NCBI GenBank assembly: GCA_946614165.1
Contig: CAMOGQ010000028.1
Location: 1 to 32,806 of the forward strand
Direction of reading: 5' to 3'
Source: an uncultured Lachnospiraceae bacterium
GTDB taxonomy: Bacteria > Bacillota > Clostridia > Lachnospirales > Lachnospiraceae
DNA length: 32,806 nt
Part shown: positions 24,399 to 32,735 of the stretch, one piece after another
Position numbering within the stretch: the first letter of the stretch is position 1
Layout: each line of letters begins with the position of its first letter
Position numbers and translations under genes: made by a program
The notes under the pieces: generated by a model
The model's database searches: none
What the model saw: only the letters and a program-made list of their open reading frames with translations
Told to the model about the DNA's origin: nothing

Positions 24399-26744
24399 TT
24401 ATGCTCCCTTTACAGGGATCTCGGCCTCTGCCTTTTCCCCGCCCGTCGCGGTGATCCTGACAGTCCCGGACTCACCTGCCCGGACAACGGCCAGAGCCCT
24501 TCCGTAGTAGGTGGTAAAGGTGCCGGCGTCATAGCGCTCCTGTGTGCGGGGATTGGCGCTGCCGAAGGCCAGGAGTTCGCCTCCTTCCACGGTAACAGTG
24601 ACCTTCCGGTCATCGTTGCACTCTACGATGCCTTTACTGTCTTCCACCTGCACGGGGATATATAGGATCTCGCCGGGAGCCGCCTTTTCCTTTTCGGTGC
24701 GGACCACCAGGGATGCCTTTCCTGCGGAGTGAAGGGAGGACCTTCCGATCTCCAGGCCGCCCTCGTCAAAGGCTGCGGCCACGATGTTGCCGGGCTGATA
24801 TTTTGCGGTAAAGACGGCCTTTCCGCCTTTTGTCTTTTTCTTTCCGATGCGGAATCCGTTGACAAAGAGAGCCACATAAGGCGCTTCGCTGTAAACTTCG
24901 ATCACAGCCTTTTCGCCCGTGCATCCCTTAAAGCTCCAGGATTCCATGGCGTTGGTCCCTCTCCAGATGGATTTTGCCACCTTGACTCCGGGGTGGTTGA
25001 CAGGGCGGACGCCGATCCTGGGGTTCTTCAAAAGCCCCCAGGCAGACTGGGCCAGGAAAAGCTCGCCGTTAGGGGTTCCCAGGATGTCCAGGGCTCCCGT
25101 ATCGGCCAGGATCCAGGGATAGGGCTTGTCAAAGCCTCTGCCGTCGTCCGTATAGGCCCAGGCCCCGATGCCGCACTCGCCCAGATAGTCCCAGGCCGTC
25201 CACATGAAGTCTCCCGCCAGATAGGGAAGTTCTTTGACCATCTGCCAGTTCTTATATATATCCTGGGGGAAGGTCTCGGACCCTACGATGAGTCTGTCCG
25301 GATGGATCTTTCCTTCCTTCTTATAACGGCCCGAAGCGTAGTTATAGCCTGCGATGTCCAGGGCATCCAGAACAGGACTGGTGATCTTGTCGGTCTTCTT
25401 TCCGTTGGCTGCCTTGTTCATGCCGGTGCCTACCATGGAGGCCATGAGGTTGAACATGGTGGAGTTCATGCCGGAGGCGGACTCCTGCTTCTTTTCATCT
25501 GCCCGGCCGCTGCCGTCCTCATTATAGATACCCTTACCGGCTGCGGACCTGGCGATGATCATCAGATTGATGCCGCCGGTAACGGGTCTTCCGGGATCCT
25601 GCTCATGGAGAAGGGCGATCATCTCCTTTGCCAGATCCACGCCCTTTGGGGCTGCGGGCTCGCTGATCTCATTGCCGATGGAGTACATGATGACAGAGGG
25701 GTGGTTATAGTCCCTGCTGACCAGCTTTGTCATGTCTTCCTTCCAGTTGTCCATGAAATATCCGGCATAGTCATACAGGGTCTTGTGGTTGTACCACATA
25801 TCCCAGGTCTCGTCCATGACATAGAGGCCCAGCTTGTCGCAGGCTTCCAGAAGCGCTCTGGAGGCCGGATTATGGCTGATGCGGAGGGCGTTGAAGCCGG
25901 ATTCCTTGAGGATCCGGGCCCTTCTGTATTCGCTCTCGTCATAGCAGGCAGCTCCCAGAATGCCCTGGTCGTGGTGGACGCAGCCGCCCCGGAGCAGGGT
26001 CTCCTTTCCGTTAATGTAAAGTCCCTGAGAGGACCAGGAGATCAGGCGGATGCCGAAGGATACGGTCTCCTCATCCATTACGGCCCCGTCCTTTATAAGG
26101 GATACCTGCGCCCTGTAAAGATAAGGGTTCTCGTCGGACCAGAGTAAAGCCTCCGGGATCTCCAGGATGATATCGCAGCCCTTTCCTTCGGCTGCCTTAT
26201 TGCCCTCTGCGTCCAGAATGGTCACCTGTACCTGGCCTTCCCCTTCTGTCCTTGTTCTGATCCGGATCCTGGCGGGATTTACGGACAGGGTGTCCACTCT
26301 GACTCCTTCAAAGCAGATATGGTCCTTTTCCGAGGTCAGAAGCCATACCGGCCGGTAGATGCCGGATCCCGAATACCAGCGGGAGTTGGGAAGCTGGCTG
26401 TTGTCCGCCCGGACCGTCACGGTATTTTCCCCTTCCCGTACCAGGTCCGTCAGGTCCGCCGTAAAGGGAATATAGCCGTAGGCGCAGGATGCGGCTTCTT
26501 TTCCGTTGACAGATACGGAAGCGTTCCTGTATACGCCCTCAAAGTGCAGGAGCACGGGCTTTCCAAGCTGGTCCTTCGTTATTTCAAAACTCTTTTCGTA
26601 TTCGTAGATCCCTCCGGGGAAATAGGCGTGGCCGGATCCGCCGGGAGCGTCCGCACTCCTCTCTTCATGGATCATGGCATCGTGAGGCAGAGTCACGCTC
26701 TGTCCGTTCAGGGTCCAGTTTCTGTTAAAGGACTGTTTCTTCAT
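24399..26744 (-). CDS. GH2 family glycosidase (beta-galactosidase-like)
   Basis: The 781 residues start MKKQSFNRNW. They begin with the GH2 sugar-binding jelly roll (GGIYEYEKSFEI at 44-55; NSRWYSGSGIYRPVWL at about 120-135). An Ig-like domain follows, then a TIM barrel. SIGNEISEP (N358-E359) is the acid/base and IVGSETFP (E490) the nucleophile. Two further beta domains follow. A loop at about 400-455, rich in G, S and K, is longer than usual for the family. No signal peptide is present. Beta-galactosidase is the most likely activity, with beta-glucuronidase or mannosidase as alternatives. The frame is open to 26837, but the N-terminus of GH2 domains and GGGAGG 10 nt upstream place the start at 26744. 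It is the second gene of the operon. Confidence 0.88.
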   Translation of the reverse strand: MKKQSFNRNWTLNGQSVTLPHDAMIHEERSADAPGGSGHAYFPGGIYEYEKSFEITKDQLGKPVLLHFEGVYRNASVSVNGKEAASCAYGYIPFTADLTDLVREGENTVTVRADNSQLPNSRWYSGSGIYRPVWLLTSEKDHICFEGVRVDTLSVNPARIRIRTRTEGEGQVQVTILDAEGNKAAEGKGCDIILEIPEALLWSDENPYLYRAQVSLIKDGAVMDEETVSFGIRLISWSSQGLYINGKETLLRGGCVHHDQGILGAACYDESEYRRARILKESGFNALRISHNPASRALLEACDKLGLYVMDETWDMWYNHKTLYDYAGYFMDNWKEDMTKLVSRDYNHPSVIMYSIGNEISEPAAPKGVDLAKEMIALLHEQDPGRPVTGGINLMIIARSAAGKGIYNEDGSGRADEKKQESASGMNSTMFNLMASMVGTGMNKAANGKKTDKITSPVLDALDIAGYNYASGRYKKEGKIHPDRLIVGSETFPQDIYKNWQMVKELPYLAGDFMWTAWDYLGECGIGAWAYTDDGRGFDKPYPWILADTGALDILGTPNGELFLAQSAWGLLKNPRIGVRPVNHPGVKVAKSIWRGTNAMESWSFKGCTGEKAVIEVYSEAPYVALFVNGFRIGKKKTKGGKAVFTAKYQPGNIVAAAFDEGGLEIGRSSLHSAGKASLVVRTEKEKAAPGEILYIPVQVEDSKGIVECNDDRKVTVTVEGGELLAFGSANPRTQERYDAGTFTTYYGRALAVVRAGESGTVRITATGGEKAEAEIPVKGA

Positions 26745-26844
26745 AGGGTTCTTTCCTCCCTTCAGAGCAGATACATGCAGGGAGAGAGCTTTTTTAATGA
26801 CCGTTCCCGGTTCCTTCAGGCGCTCTCTCCCGCACATTCACTAA

Positions 26845-28500
26845 TTACTTCTTCTTTTTATTATCTGCTTTTGCTTTCTTTGCCGCAAGCTTTGCCTGGT
26901 ACTTTGCTTCTTCCTGGTCGAAGTCAAGACCCTTTGCGGCGCATCTGGCCTTCAGTTCTTCGATCCTTTTCTTCTCGGCTTCCGCTTCCTGAAGGGCCGC
27001 TTCCTTTTCGGCTCTTTCCTCGGGGGAGAGATAGACTTCGCCCCTGGCCGCAGCCTCTGCCTTTCTTCTCTCTGTCAGCTTTTCATGGACCATGGGCAGG
27101 TGGTCTTCCACGTTCAGGAAGATCATGATGATGGCCATGACTGCCAGGCAGATCAGGGGAATGGCGATATAGGCAAAGGTGATAAAGCCTTTGGCAGAGG
27201 CGTTCTGGACGTTCCAGATGCCTTCGGCGTTCTGCACGGGGGACTGGTAGCCTGCCGTGGCAAGGCCCATGTTGAAGATGCCCTGGCCGATGCCTACGGA
27301 GACGGTCATTACAATGGTAAAGACAGAGGCTGTCAGACCATCCGCCCGAAGACCCTTGTCATACTCGATATAGTCCAGGGTATCCGCCATCAGGGCTGTA
27401 TAGACGTAGGAGGGAAGGAATCCGAAAGCGTAGATAAGAGACCCTGCCAGCATGACGGGCATGGAGGAGGGATTCATAAGGCAGAGCCCCTCAGCCGCCG
27501 CTGCCAGAAGAAAGCCCACGATCATGACCTTTCTCTTGCCGAAGCGCTTGATCAGAGGCCAGAGGATAAATACGCCAAAGCCTAAGGGAGCCTTGCCTAC
27601 GGCCGAAAGGATGGCCTGTGTATGTCCGTCGTTATAGGTTCCCAGGACCCAGTTGCAGAAGTAGGGAAGGGAGATGGTCATGATATTGGACATGATCTGG
27701 AACATGAGCATGTATACGATCATCATGATCCAGTATTTTGAGGAGAAACAGGCCCTGAGCTGCTCGGTAAAGCTCACGTTCCTGGTCTCGCCGGCACTGG
27801 CGGCGGCTTCCGTAATACGCTCTTTGGTGAAGTAGTATTCCAGAAGGGTCAGGGGGAGGGAAAATGCCGCGATCACGGACATGGCCGTGACCCATTTGTC
27901 ATAGTCCGCTCCCAGGACAGGCATCAGGACGGCGGGAAAGACCAGAGCCACCACGGTGCCCGGCAGCATGTTTCCGCCCAAGTTGGAGAAAAGGGAGAGG
28001 CCGTCTCTCTGCTTCACGTTGCTGGTGGACAGGGGGACCATCAGGGTATGGGACATGTTGTAGATGGTGTAGGCGAAGGAGAAAAAGAGGTTGTAGGTCA
28101 GGACCACCATGACGATCTGCCAGATGCTGTGCTCTCTGGGAAGCCTGAAGAGAAAGAGCATGGCGATAAACATAAGAGGGGCCGAAACGAAGAGCCAGGG
28201 ACGGGCCTTGCCCTGCCTGGTATGGGTCCTTTCAATGATCTGTCCCATCAGAAGGTTTGTGGCAGCGTCGATGATCTTGGAAATGATGGGGAAGAGAGCC
28301 AGGAAGGCCGCTACCCAGGCAAATCCGTTTGTCAGTCCCAGGACATCGGTGTAGAAAACGTTCAGGTAGCTGATGACGGTGAAATTCAGTGTGGCGGCGC
28401 CCACAGGTCCCAGGAAATAGCCAAGCCATTTCTCTGCCGACGTAGTGTTGGCGGATCTGATGCGGGAGTCCAGTGCTCTCATGGAAAACAGTTTCATCAT
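26845..28500 (-). CDS. GPH-family (MelB-like) sugar:cation symporter
   Basis: This 551-residue protein has about 12 hydrophobic segments. It begins with the GPH pattern EKWLGYFLGPVG...YLNVFYTDVLGL and carries DAATNLLMGQIIERTHTRQGKARPW, the conserved cytoplasmic loop with Arg and Asp residues of the MelB group. The family imports glycosides, pentosides or hexuronides with Na+ or H+. After the last membrane segment (about residue 460) comes an unusual tail of roughly 90 residues, very rich in Ala, Glu and Lys and probably coiled coil, ending in KKKK. It is the first gene of the operon and divergent from the AraC-type gene. The ribosome site is AAGGGG, 10 nt upstream. It is probably the entry route for the substrate of the glycosidases. 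Confidence 0.88.
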   Translation of the reverse strand: MMKLFSMRALDSRIRSANTTSAEKWLGYFLGPVGAATLNFTVISYLNVFYTDVLGLTNGFAWVAAFLALFPIISKIIDAATNLLMGQIIERTHTRQGKARPWLFVSAPLMFIAMLFLFRLPREHSIWQIVMVVLTYNLFFSFAYTIYNMSHTLMVPLSTSNVKQRDGLSLFSNLGGNMLPGTVVALVFPAVLMPVLGADYDKWVTAMSVIAAFSLPLTLLEYYFTKERITEAAASAGETRNVSFTEQLRACFSSKYWIMMIVYMLMFQIMSNIMTISLPYFCNWVLGTYNDGHTQAILSAVGKAPLGFGVFILWPLIKRFGKRKVMIVGFLLAAAAEGLCLMNPSSMPVMLAGSLIYAFGFLPSYVYTALMADTLDYIEYDKGLRADGLTASVFTIVMTVSVGIGQGIFNMGLATAGYQSPVQNAEGIWNVQNASAKGFITFAYIAIPLICLAVMAIIMIFLNVEDHLPMVHEKLTERRKAEAAARGEVYLSPEERAEKEAALQEAEAEKKRIEELKARCAAKGLDFDQEEAKYQAKLAAKKAKADNKKKK

Positions 28501-28573
28501 CGGTCGATAACCCCTTTCTGAATAATGCTTGTTTCTGATGATTTAATTTTACTGATTCCTCTTCCGCATTTCA

Positions 28574-28602
28574 TTGACCACAGAAGACGCATTTATTATC
28601 AT
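28574..28602 (+). promoter_or_regulatory. Promoter of the AraC-type regulator
   Basis: TTGACC (28574-28579) and TATCAT (28597-28602) are separated by exactly 17 bp, about 25 bp upstream of the start. The 126-bp intergenic region is shared with the divergent symporter operon. The operon side lacks a good -35, which fits activation by the regulator. Confidence 0.6.
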
Positions 28603-28626
28603 TTAGGGACATGGAGGTATTTGATC

Positions 28627-29799
28627 ATGGCAAAAATGGAGAATCTGGAAAGCCTGCCCATGACCCTTGTGGAATCTCTTCTGAAGGAGGCCATGGAAAG
28701 ACAGGAAGATTATGACTGCCGGATCCTGTCCTATGAAGAACTGACGGACTACGTGGCAGGCCTGATCGAAAGCTACGGCAGGCAGCACGGACGGGCAACG
28801 GAAGAGATGCTTCCCTACTTTACCCCGGGCAATGAAATGACCCGACTGGCAGGGGAGATCGTAATCGCCCCGGACAGCCGCAGGGCAAGGGCCACACTTC
28901 TCAAAGCCATGGCCGTCCAGGACGACGAAAGCTTTCTTCCGTCAGGAAAGGACATTTCCGTAGGCCGTATGCTGCGTTATTTTCCTGCCCAGTGGCACTC
29001 TGCCACCTATTTTCAGGTCTACTATGCCTTATCCGGGGAATGCCCCGTTCATTTCCAGAATGAGATCGTGACCCTCCCCAGAGGCGGCGTTCTGATCACC
29101 GCCCCCGGCGTTGTCCATGCCACTCCCTGCTACAGGGAGGATGCCGTACTGGCCTTCTATATGATCCGGGCCGCCACCTTCCGCAGCATCTTCTGGAATC
29201 AGCTGGGAGACGGCAACCTGCTGAGCCGCTTTTTCCGTATTGCCCTGGAGGGAGAAAAGCCGGCCTCCTATCTGTATTTCGATACCGGGGAGGACGCCGA
29301 GATCCGCCGGCTCCTTCTGCAGATCTATAAGGAGTACCAACTGGATGAGCCCTACTCCTCCCAGATGACGGGGGCCCTCATGCGTCTTTTCTTTCTTCTG
29401 ATCCTCAGAAGATACGAAGGGACTGCCCGTCTGCCCAGGTCAGACCACTTCTTCTGGAAGCATCAGTTCTCCGCCATCTTAAGCTATATCCAGACCCACT
29501 ACCAGGAAGCCACCCTGGAGGACGTGGCAAAGCGCTTTTCCTACAGTCCCAAGCAGGTAGGCCGGATTGTAAAGTCCTGTACCGGCCAGTCCTTCGGAGA
29601 CCTGGTCCGGGGCATGAAGATGAAAAAGGCGGCGGAGCTCCTTTTGGACAGACAGTATCCTCCCGAGGAAGTGGCCCCGCTGACAGGCTTTGCCACTCTC
29701 AGCAGCTTCTACCGGTCCTTCCGTGACTACTACGGCCTGCCTCCAAAGGAATGGCTGGCACGGCAGAAGGCAGAAAGTCCCGATCGGCCTTCTGTATGA
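28627..29799 (+). CDS. AraC-family transcriptional regulator, probable activator of the glycosidase operon
   Basis: This 390-residue protein has an N-terminal helical region. A cupin-like sensory domain follows at about 130-190 (YFQVYYALSGECPVHFQNEIVTLPRGGVLITAPGVVHATP, with histidines at the expected end of the barrel). A C-terminal AraC/XylS double HTH covers about 280-385 (ILSYIQTHYQEATLEDVAKRFSYSPKQVGRIVKSCTGQSFGDLV, then PPEEVAPLTGFATLSSFYRSFRDYYGLPPKEW). The start is ATG at 28627, because GGAGG lies 9 nt upstream. The open frame back to 28525 crosses the promoter. It is divergent from the symporter operon and probably senses a sugar released by it. Confidence 0.88.
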   Translation: MAKMENLESLPMTLVESLLKEAMERQEDYDCRILSYEELTDYVAGLIESYGRQHGRATEEMLPYFTPGNEMTRLAGEIVIAPDSRRARATLLKAMAVQDDESFLPSGKDISVGRMLRYFPAQWHSATYFQVYYALSGECPVHFQNEIVTLPRGGVLITAPGVVHATPCYREDAVLAFYMIRAATFRSIFWNQLGDGNLLSRFFRIALEGEKPASYLYFDTGEDAEIRRLLLQIYKEYQLDEPYSSQMTGALMRLFFLLILRRYEGTARLPRSDHFFWKHQFSAILSYIQTHYQEATLEDVAKRFSYSPKQVGRIVKSCTGQSFGDLVRGMKMKKAAELLLDRQYPPEEVAPLTGFATLSSFYRSFRDYYGLPPKEWLARQKAESPDRPSV

Positions 29800-29837
29800 A
29801 AACAGACCGGATATCCTGGCAGTAAGCAAAAAAATGC

Positions 29838-29872
29838 GCCTGCCTGCGCTTTGATGGTTCACGCAGGCAGGC
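29838..29872. terminator. Terminator between the AraC-type gene and the tRNA-like region
   Basis: An 11-bp perfect stem GCCTGCCTGCG/CGCAGGCAGGC (29838-29848 and 29862-29872) has a 13-nt loop. A T7 run follows it on the minus strand, and only a weak T-rich tail follows on the plus strand. It lies just after the regulator and is probably used in both directions. Confidence 0.6.
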
Positions 29873-30131
29873 ACCTTCATTGAAAGCCCCACTAATTTTA
29901 AATATAGTTCTTAAACGGGAATTTACTGTTCAGCTCATTTCTCCCTTGACCGCTTCTACGGATGAATGAACTTCATCAGAATTACTGCCGCTTCATTAAA
30001 AGCTTTTCTGATGTACACTATGAATATGCACGGGCCCCTTGACGCTGCCGCCACCGCTGACGTATGCTGAATACCTGAAGATTCCTGGCGGTACACAGGC
30101 TGCGGGGCCGGGGTCTTTAAAAGTTTTTACT
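29873..30131. other. Intergenic stretch before the tRNA-like sequence
   Basis: No gene is seen. A weak plus-strand promoter candidate, TTGACG (30039-30044) and TATGCT (30063-30068) with 18-bp spacing, precedes the tRNA-like sequence. A 6-bp CATCAG/CTGATG pair brackets a longer loop near 29976-30015. Confidence 0.3.
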
Positions 30132-30206
30132 GCAGGAGTAGCTCAATGTGGAAAGAGTGTTTGCCTGTACCGGCAAAAGATGCGGGTTCGACCCCCGAAT
30201 CCTGCG
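30132..30206 (+). tRNA. tRNA-like sequence, probably a damaged or divergent tRNA
   Basis: The cloverleaf parts are in order. The acceptor arm is GCAGGAG against ATCCTGC with one mismatch. TA and the D-stem GCTC/GAGT with a GG-containing loop follow. The anticodon arm is TTTGC...GCAAA around an 8-nt loop CTGTACCG. The T-arm is GCGGG-TTCGACC-CCCGA with one mismatch. The best anticodon reading after U33 is GTA (Tyr), but the long variable arm of bacterial tRNA-Tyr is missing. Overall the sequence looks closer to tRNA-Gly. The 8-nt anticodon loop and two arm mismatches suggest a pseudogene or an odd tRNA. CCA is not encoded. Confidence 0.5.
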
Positions 30207-30243
30207 CTGCATGAAATGGTTATTCGCAGGCAGAACAGCCTTT

Positions 30244-31122
30244 TCATTCATCAGGCACGGCGTTAATGTCCATCAAACCGATCAGCAGCTCCTCAAAGAA
30301 TCTTTTGTTCCCAGTTTTGAAGCATTCATTAAACGCCCCTTTTCCAATCCGTTTGACACTTTTCGGCGGTCTGAACTCCTTCAGTCTGAAGCAGCATTCA
30401 AAAGCCCCTTCCCCAATCTCAGTCAAGCCTTCCGGAAGAACGATTTCCTGAAGTTTGAAACAAAAACTGAAAGCATTATCCCCTATTCTCTTCAGGCCCT
30501 CCGGCAGGTCGATCCTTTCCAGTCTTCTGCAGCCATAAAAAGTTCTGTACTTAATGCAGTCTATACCTTTCGGCAATACGGCCTTTCTCAGCATTTCACA
30601 GTCTTCAAAGGCTTTTATATCAATACACGTCAGGCCTTCGGGCAGGATGATCTGATCCAGACCGCTGTGATAAAAAGCCCTGTACCCTATACTTTTAGTG
30701 CCTTCAGGCAGCTGAATGCCCCTCAGCTTACGGCATTCACAAAATGCCTTTCCCGCAATCTCGATCAGTCCTTCCTGCAGTATGATACTCTTCAGGTTTA
30801 CGCATCGCAAAAACGCCTCGAACCCGATACGTGTCACACCTTTCGGTAATATGATCTCCTCCAGGCTTATGCAGTCACGAAATGCCCTGTCCCAGATCCC
30901 CGTCACTCTATACCCGTCTATCCATTCAGGGACGAACAGTGCTCTTTCCTTTCCCCGGTAAAGATAGATCACTGCTGTATCGTCTTCCAGCAGTTTGTAT
31001 ATGAATTCTCCGTAAATGAGCCGGCCGGATTTAAACATTTCTTCCTCCGCTTTTCTCTGCAGCATCAGCTGGATATTTTCAGGAGCTGGCATGTCATATC
31101 TTTCCCTAAAATTCTCATTCAT
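30244..31122 (-). CDS. BspA-like leucine-rich repeat (LRR_5) protein, cytoplasmic
   Basis: After about 65 N-terminal residues come roughly eight LRR_5 units of about 23 residues. The pattern is LPEGLT.IG..AF..C..L..I. An example is LERIDLPEGLKRIGDNAFSFCFKLQEIVLPEGLTEIGEGAFECC. No signal peptide or anchor is present, unlike most BspA-type surface proteins. A cytoplasmic protein-binding role is more likely. The start (ATG at 31122) lies 2 bp after the stop of the nucleotidyltransferase gene, and GGAGGGG sits inside that gene's end, 10 nt upstream. It is therefore the third gene of the Xre-nucleotidyltransferase operon and may be a regulator, target or recognition partner of the toxin-like enzyme. 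That role is inferred. Confidence 0.8.
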   Translation of the reverse strand: MNENFRERYDMPAPENIQLMLQRKAEEEMFKSGRLIYGEFIYKLLEDDTAVIYLYRGKERALFVPEWIDGYRVTGIWDRAFRDCISLEEIILPKGVTRIGFEAFLRCVNLKSIILQEGLIEIAGKAFCECRKLRGIQLPEGTKSIGYRAFYHSGLDQIILPEGLTCIDIKAFEDCEMLRKAVLPKGIDCIKYRTFYGCRRLERIDLPEGLKRIGDNAFSFCFKLQEIVLPEGLTEIGEGAFECCFRLKEFRPPKSVKRIGKGAFNECFKTGNKRFFEELLIGLMDINAVPDE

Positions 31123-31124
31123 GC

Positions 31125-31892
31125 TTACAGTTCCCCTCCATGCTTTCTTGTCCTCAGCTGTGCAATGATGGAAGCCTTATCCGCTTTCTTCTGGAGAGCC
31201 ATAACAATGCCATTCACATTGGAACTTTTCATTACGTCCGGGTAATCCTTTTCAAACTGGATCATCAGTTTTTTTGTTTCCTTTTCTCCCTGTGCGACCT
31301 GCTCATACAGTTTTTCGAACCGTCCCCTCATCATAACATTCCGGATAAAAGTCTGAGAAGAATCAGAAAGAGAATTCCAGTCTCCATACAGATCAGCAAC
31401 AGCCTTCCGGATCTGTTCCATGGTAATCGGGTTTCCCGTTTTTTCATGTTCTGCCAGGATGCCCAGCACGTCCGACAGGTCACTTTTATACTGCCTTCCG
31501 GATCTCAGCTTTATGGCGATTAGATATTCAGCCTTCACGGTACGGATCGTCACCACATTGGCATAAGTTCTGTAATAGACTGAGAACTCCCTGATCTTTT
31601 CCGTATAGGAAGCTGTCTTCATGAAATCGGCATTCAGCCAGCCGGCGGGAAGACCGAACCGGTCTCTGACATGGCTGACTGCGTCTTTCATTGCGGATGC
31701 GGCCAGGATCAGGGCATCGATATCCGTAGTCGCATTCCGGAAACCGTAATTGATCAGAACGGAAGCTCCTCCGATCAGGATAAGTTCCGCGGGCATCTTT
31801 TTTCCGATAAGCTTCCTGTATTCTTTTGCCGCTTCTTTCAGATAGAGATCGATATTTTCTTTCGTAAACTCAAATCTGTTCTCAGATGACAT
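31125..31892 (-). CDS. DUF6036/AbiEii-like nucleotidyltransferase, probable toxin
   Basis: In this 255-residue protein, ELILIGGASVLINYGFRNATTDIDALI (about 36-62) shows the nucleotidyltransferase core G-G-[A/S]-S...D-x-D, with D57 and D59 as metal ligands. The remaining length is helical, as in DUF6036 and AbiEii/MenT-like proteins, which transfer nucleotides to tRNA or other targets and act as toxins. The ATG at 31892 has GAGGT 5 nt upstream and is preferred to the in-frame ATG at 31913. The gene overlaps the stop of the Xre gene by 11 bp. The pairing with a small HTH gene and a palindromic promoter fits a toxin-antitoxin arrangement. No activity is proven by sequence. Confidence 0.75.
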   Translation of the reverse strand: MSSENRFEFTKENIDLYLKEAAKEYRKLIGKKMPAELILIGGASVLINYGFRNATTDIDALILAASAMKDAVSHVRDRFGLPAGWLNADFMKTASYTEKIREFSVYYRTYANVVTIRTVKAEYLIAIKLRSGRQYKSDLSDVLGILAEHEKTGNPITMEQIRKAVADLYGDWNSLSDSSQTFIRNVMMRGRFEKLYEQVAQGEKETKKLMIQFEKDYPDVMKSSNVNGIVMALQKKADKASIIAQLRTRKHGGEL

Positions 31893-32451
31893 TTCTAACC
31901 TCGTTTTCCACAATGTTGAACCGCATGAACTCCGGGATCGCCCTTTTTTCCGCTTCCTTCAGAGCTTCATCGTTTCCGGCCGCTGCGGACACTGCCAGAA
32001 GCCCTGCCGGATATACAGGCTTTTCCAGTCTGCACCTGCGGAGATCATCATACCCGGCATCAAGGGGAACATTGTTCTCCCGGCTGATATAGTCCAGCAT
32101 GGCAAGCAGGTAAAAGCATTCGGGATACCACTTTTTCTCATAATAAACAGTGATCTCACCGCCCTCTAGCGTCTGAATAATAAAGTCTATATCTCCCAGT
32201 TCTCTGACCCTGTGACAGACACTGCTTTTGAAGTTCTCAAAACTGCTTCGTTTCAGAAAGCAGGGGGCAAGCAGTTCTTCCATGGAAACATCCAGGGCGC
32301 GGGCAATTTTATAGACGGTTTCGGCACTGCACTTTTCAAGCTGCGCCCTGCCGCTGCATATGTCATTTACGGTCGAATACGGAACTCTGCTTTCTCTGGC
32401 AAGTCTGTATACTGTCATCTTTTTTTCGATTAATATCTCGCGAATTGTCAT
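31882..32451 (-). CDS. Xre-type HTH protein, probable antitoxin and autoregulator
   Basis: This 189-residue protein has a clear Xre/Cro-type HTH at residues 1-62 (IREILIEKKMTVYRLARESRVPYSTVNDICSGRAQLEKCSAETVYKIARALDVSMEELL). The C-terminal 125 residues are not recognised and may bind the nucleotidyltransferase. The ATG has GAGG 5 nt upstream. It is the first gene of a three-gene unit read from the palindromic promoter at 32478-32506. The length exceeds typical small antitoxins, which leaves room for a separate toxin-binding domain. Confidence 0.85.
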   Translation of the reverse strand: MTIREILIEKKMTVYRLARESRVPYSTVNDICSGRAQLEKCSAETVYKIARALDVSMEELLAPCFLKRSSFENFKSSVCHRVRELGDIDFIIQTLEGGEITVYYEKKWYPECFYLLAMLDYISRENNVPLDAGYDDLRRCRLEKPVYPAGLLAVSAAAGNDEALKEAEKRAIPEFMRFNIVENEVRNVI

Positions 32452-32477
32452 TGGAGCCTCACCTTCCTTTATTCAAA

Positions 32478-32506
32478 ATTATAACGGTCGGCCGTTATAA
32501 TATCAA
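32478..32506 (-). promoter_or_regulatory. Promoter overlapped by a perfect palindromic operator
   Basis: On the minus strand TTGATA (32506-32501) and TATAAT (32483-32478) are 17 bp apart, an excellent sigma-A promoter. The palindrome ATTATAACGG-TCGG-CCGTTATAAT (32478-32501) covers the spacer and -10. A bound dimer would block RNA polymerase, so autorepression by the Xre protein is the natural reading. Confidence 0.75.
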
Positions 32507-32690
32507 CCGCGTCCCTGTTTTTCATCCAGAACTGCTGCAGGGGACTGTCCGCAGAAAAAACAGCAGTTTTTACTTTTCACTGGTACGGCGATCATGCAAA
32601 AAGAGTCAGAATGCCCCTATACTGCAGACCATAACAGCAGCTTCCCGGTGCTGTTAATGATCCGCCATTCATACCCTACACCAATGAAAA
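32507..32690. other. Intergenic stretch at the right end
   Basis: No gene is seen. The only structure noted is a 7-bp hairpin AACAGCA/TGCTGTT at 32633-32655. Nothing in the final 70 bp (32737-32806) could be assigned. Confidence 0.3.
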
Positions 32691-32735
32691 AGGCTCCTTC
32701 CGGATAAGGCTTAAAACCTGTCCGAAAGGAGCTTT
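32690..32735 (-). terminator. Terminator of a minus-strand gene beyond the right edge
   Basis: The stem GCTCCTTCCGGA/TCCGAAAGGAGC has one mismatch and a loop of about 16 nt. On the minus strand it is followed by CTTTTTC. Its arms share AAAG/GCTCCTTCC-type sequence with the terminator at 915-963. Confidence 0.6.

Noticed and set aside
24729-26147. Long plus-strand frame (472 residues) opposite the GH2 gene
   Set aside because: It lies fully antisense to a gene with clear catalytic motifs. High GC at third positions produces such frames here. It has no ribosome site or family resemblance.
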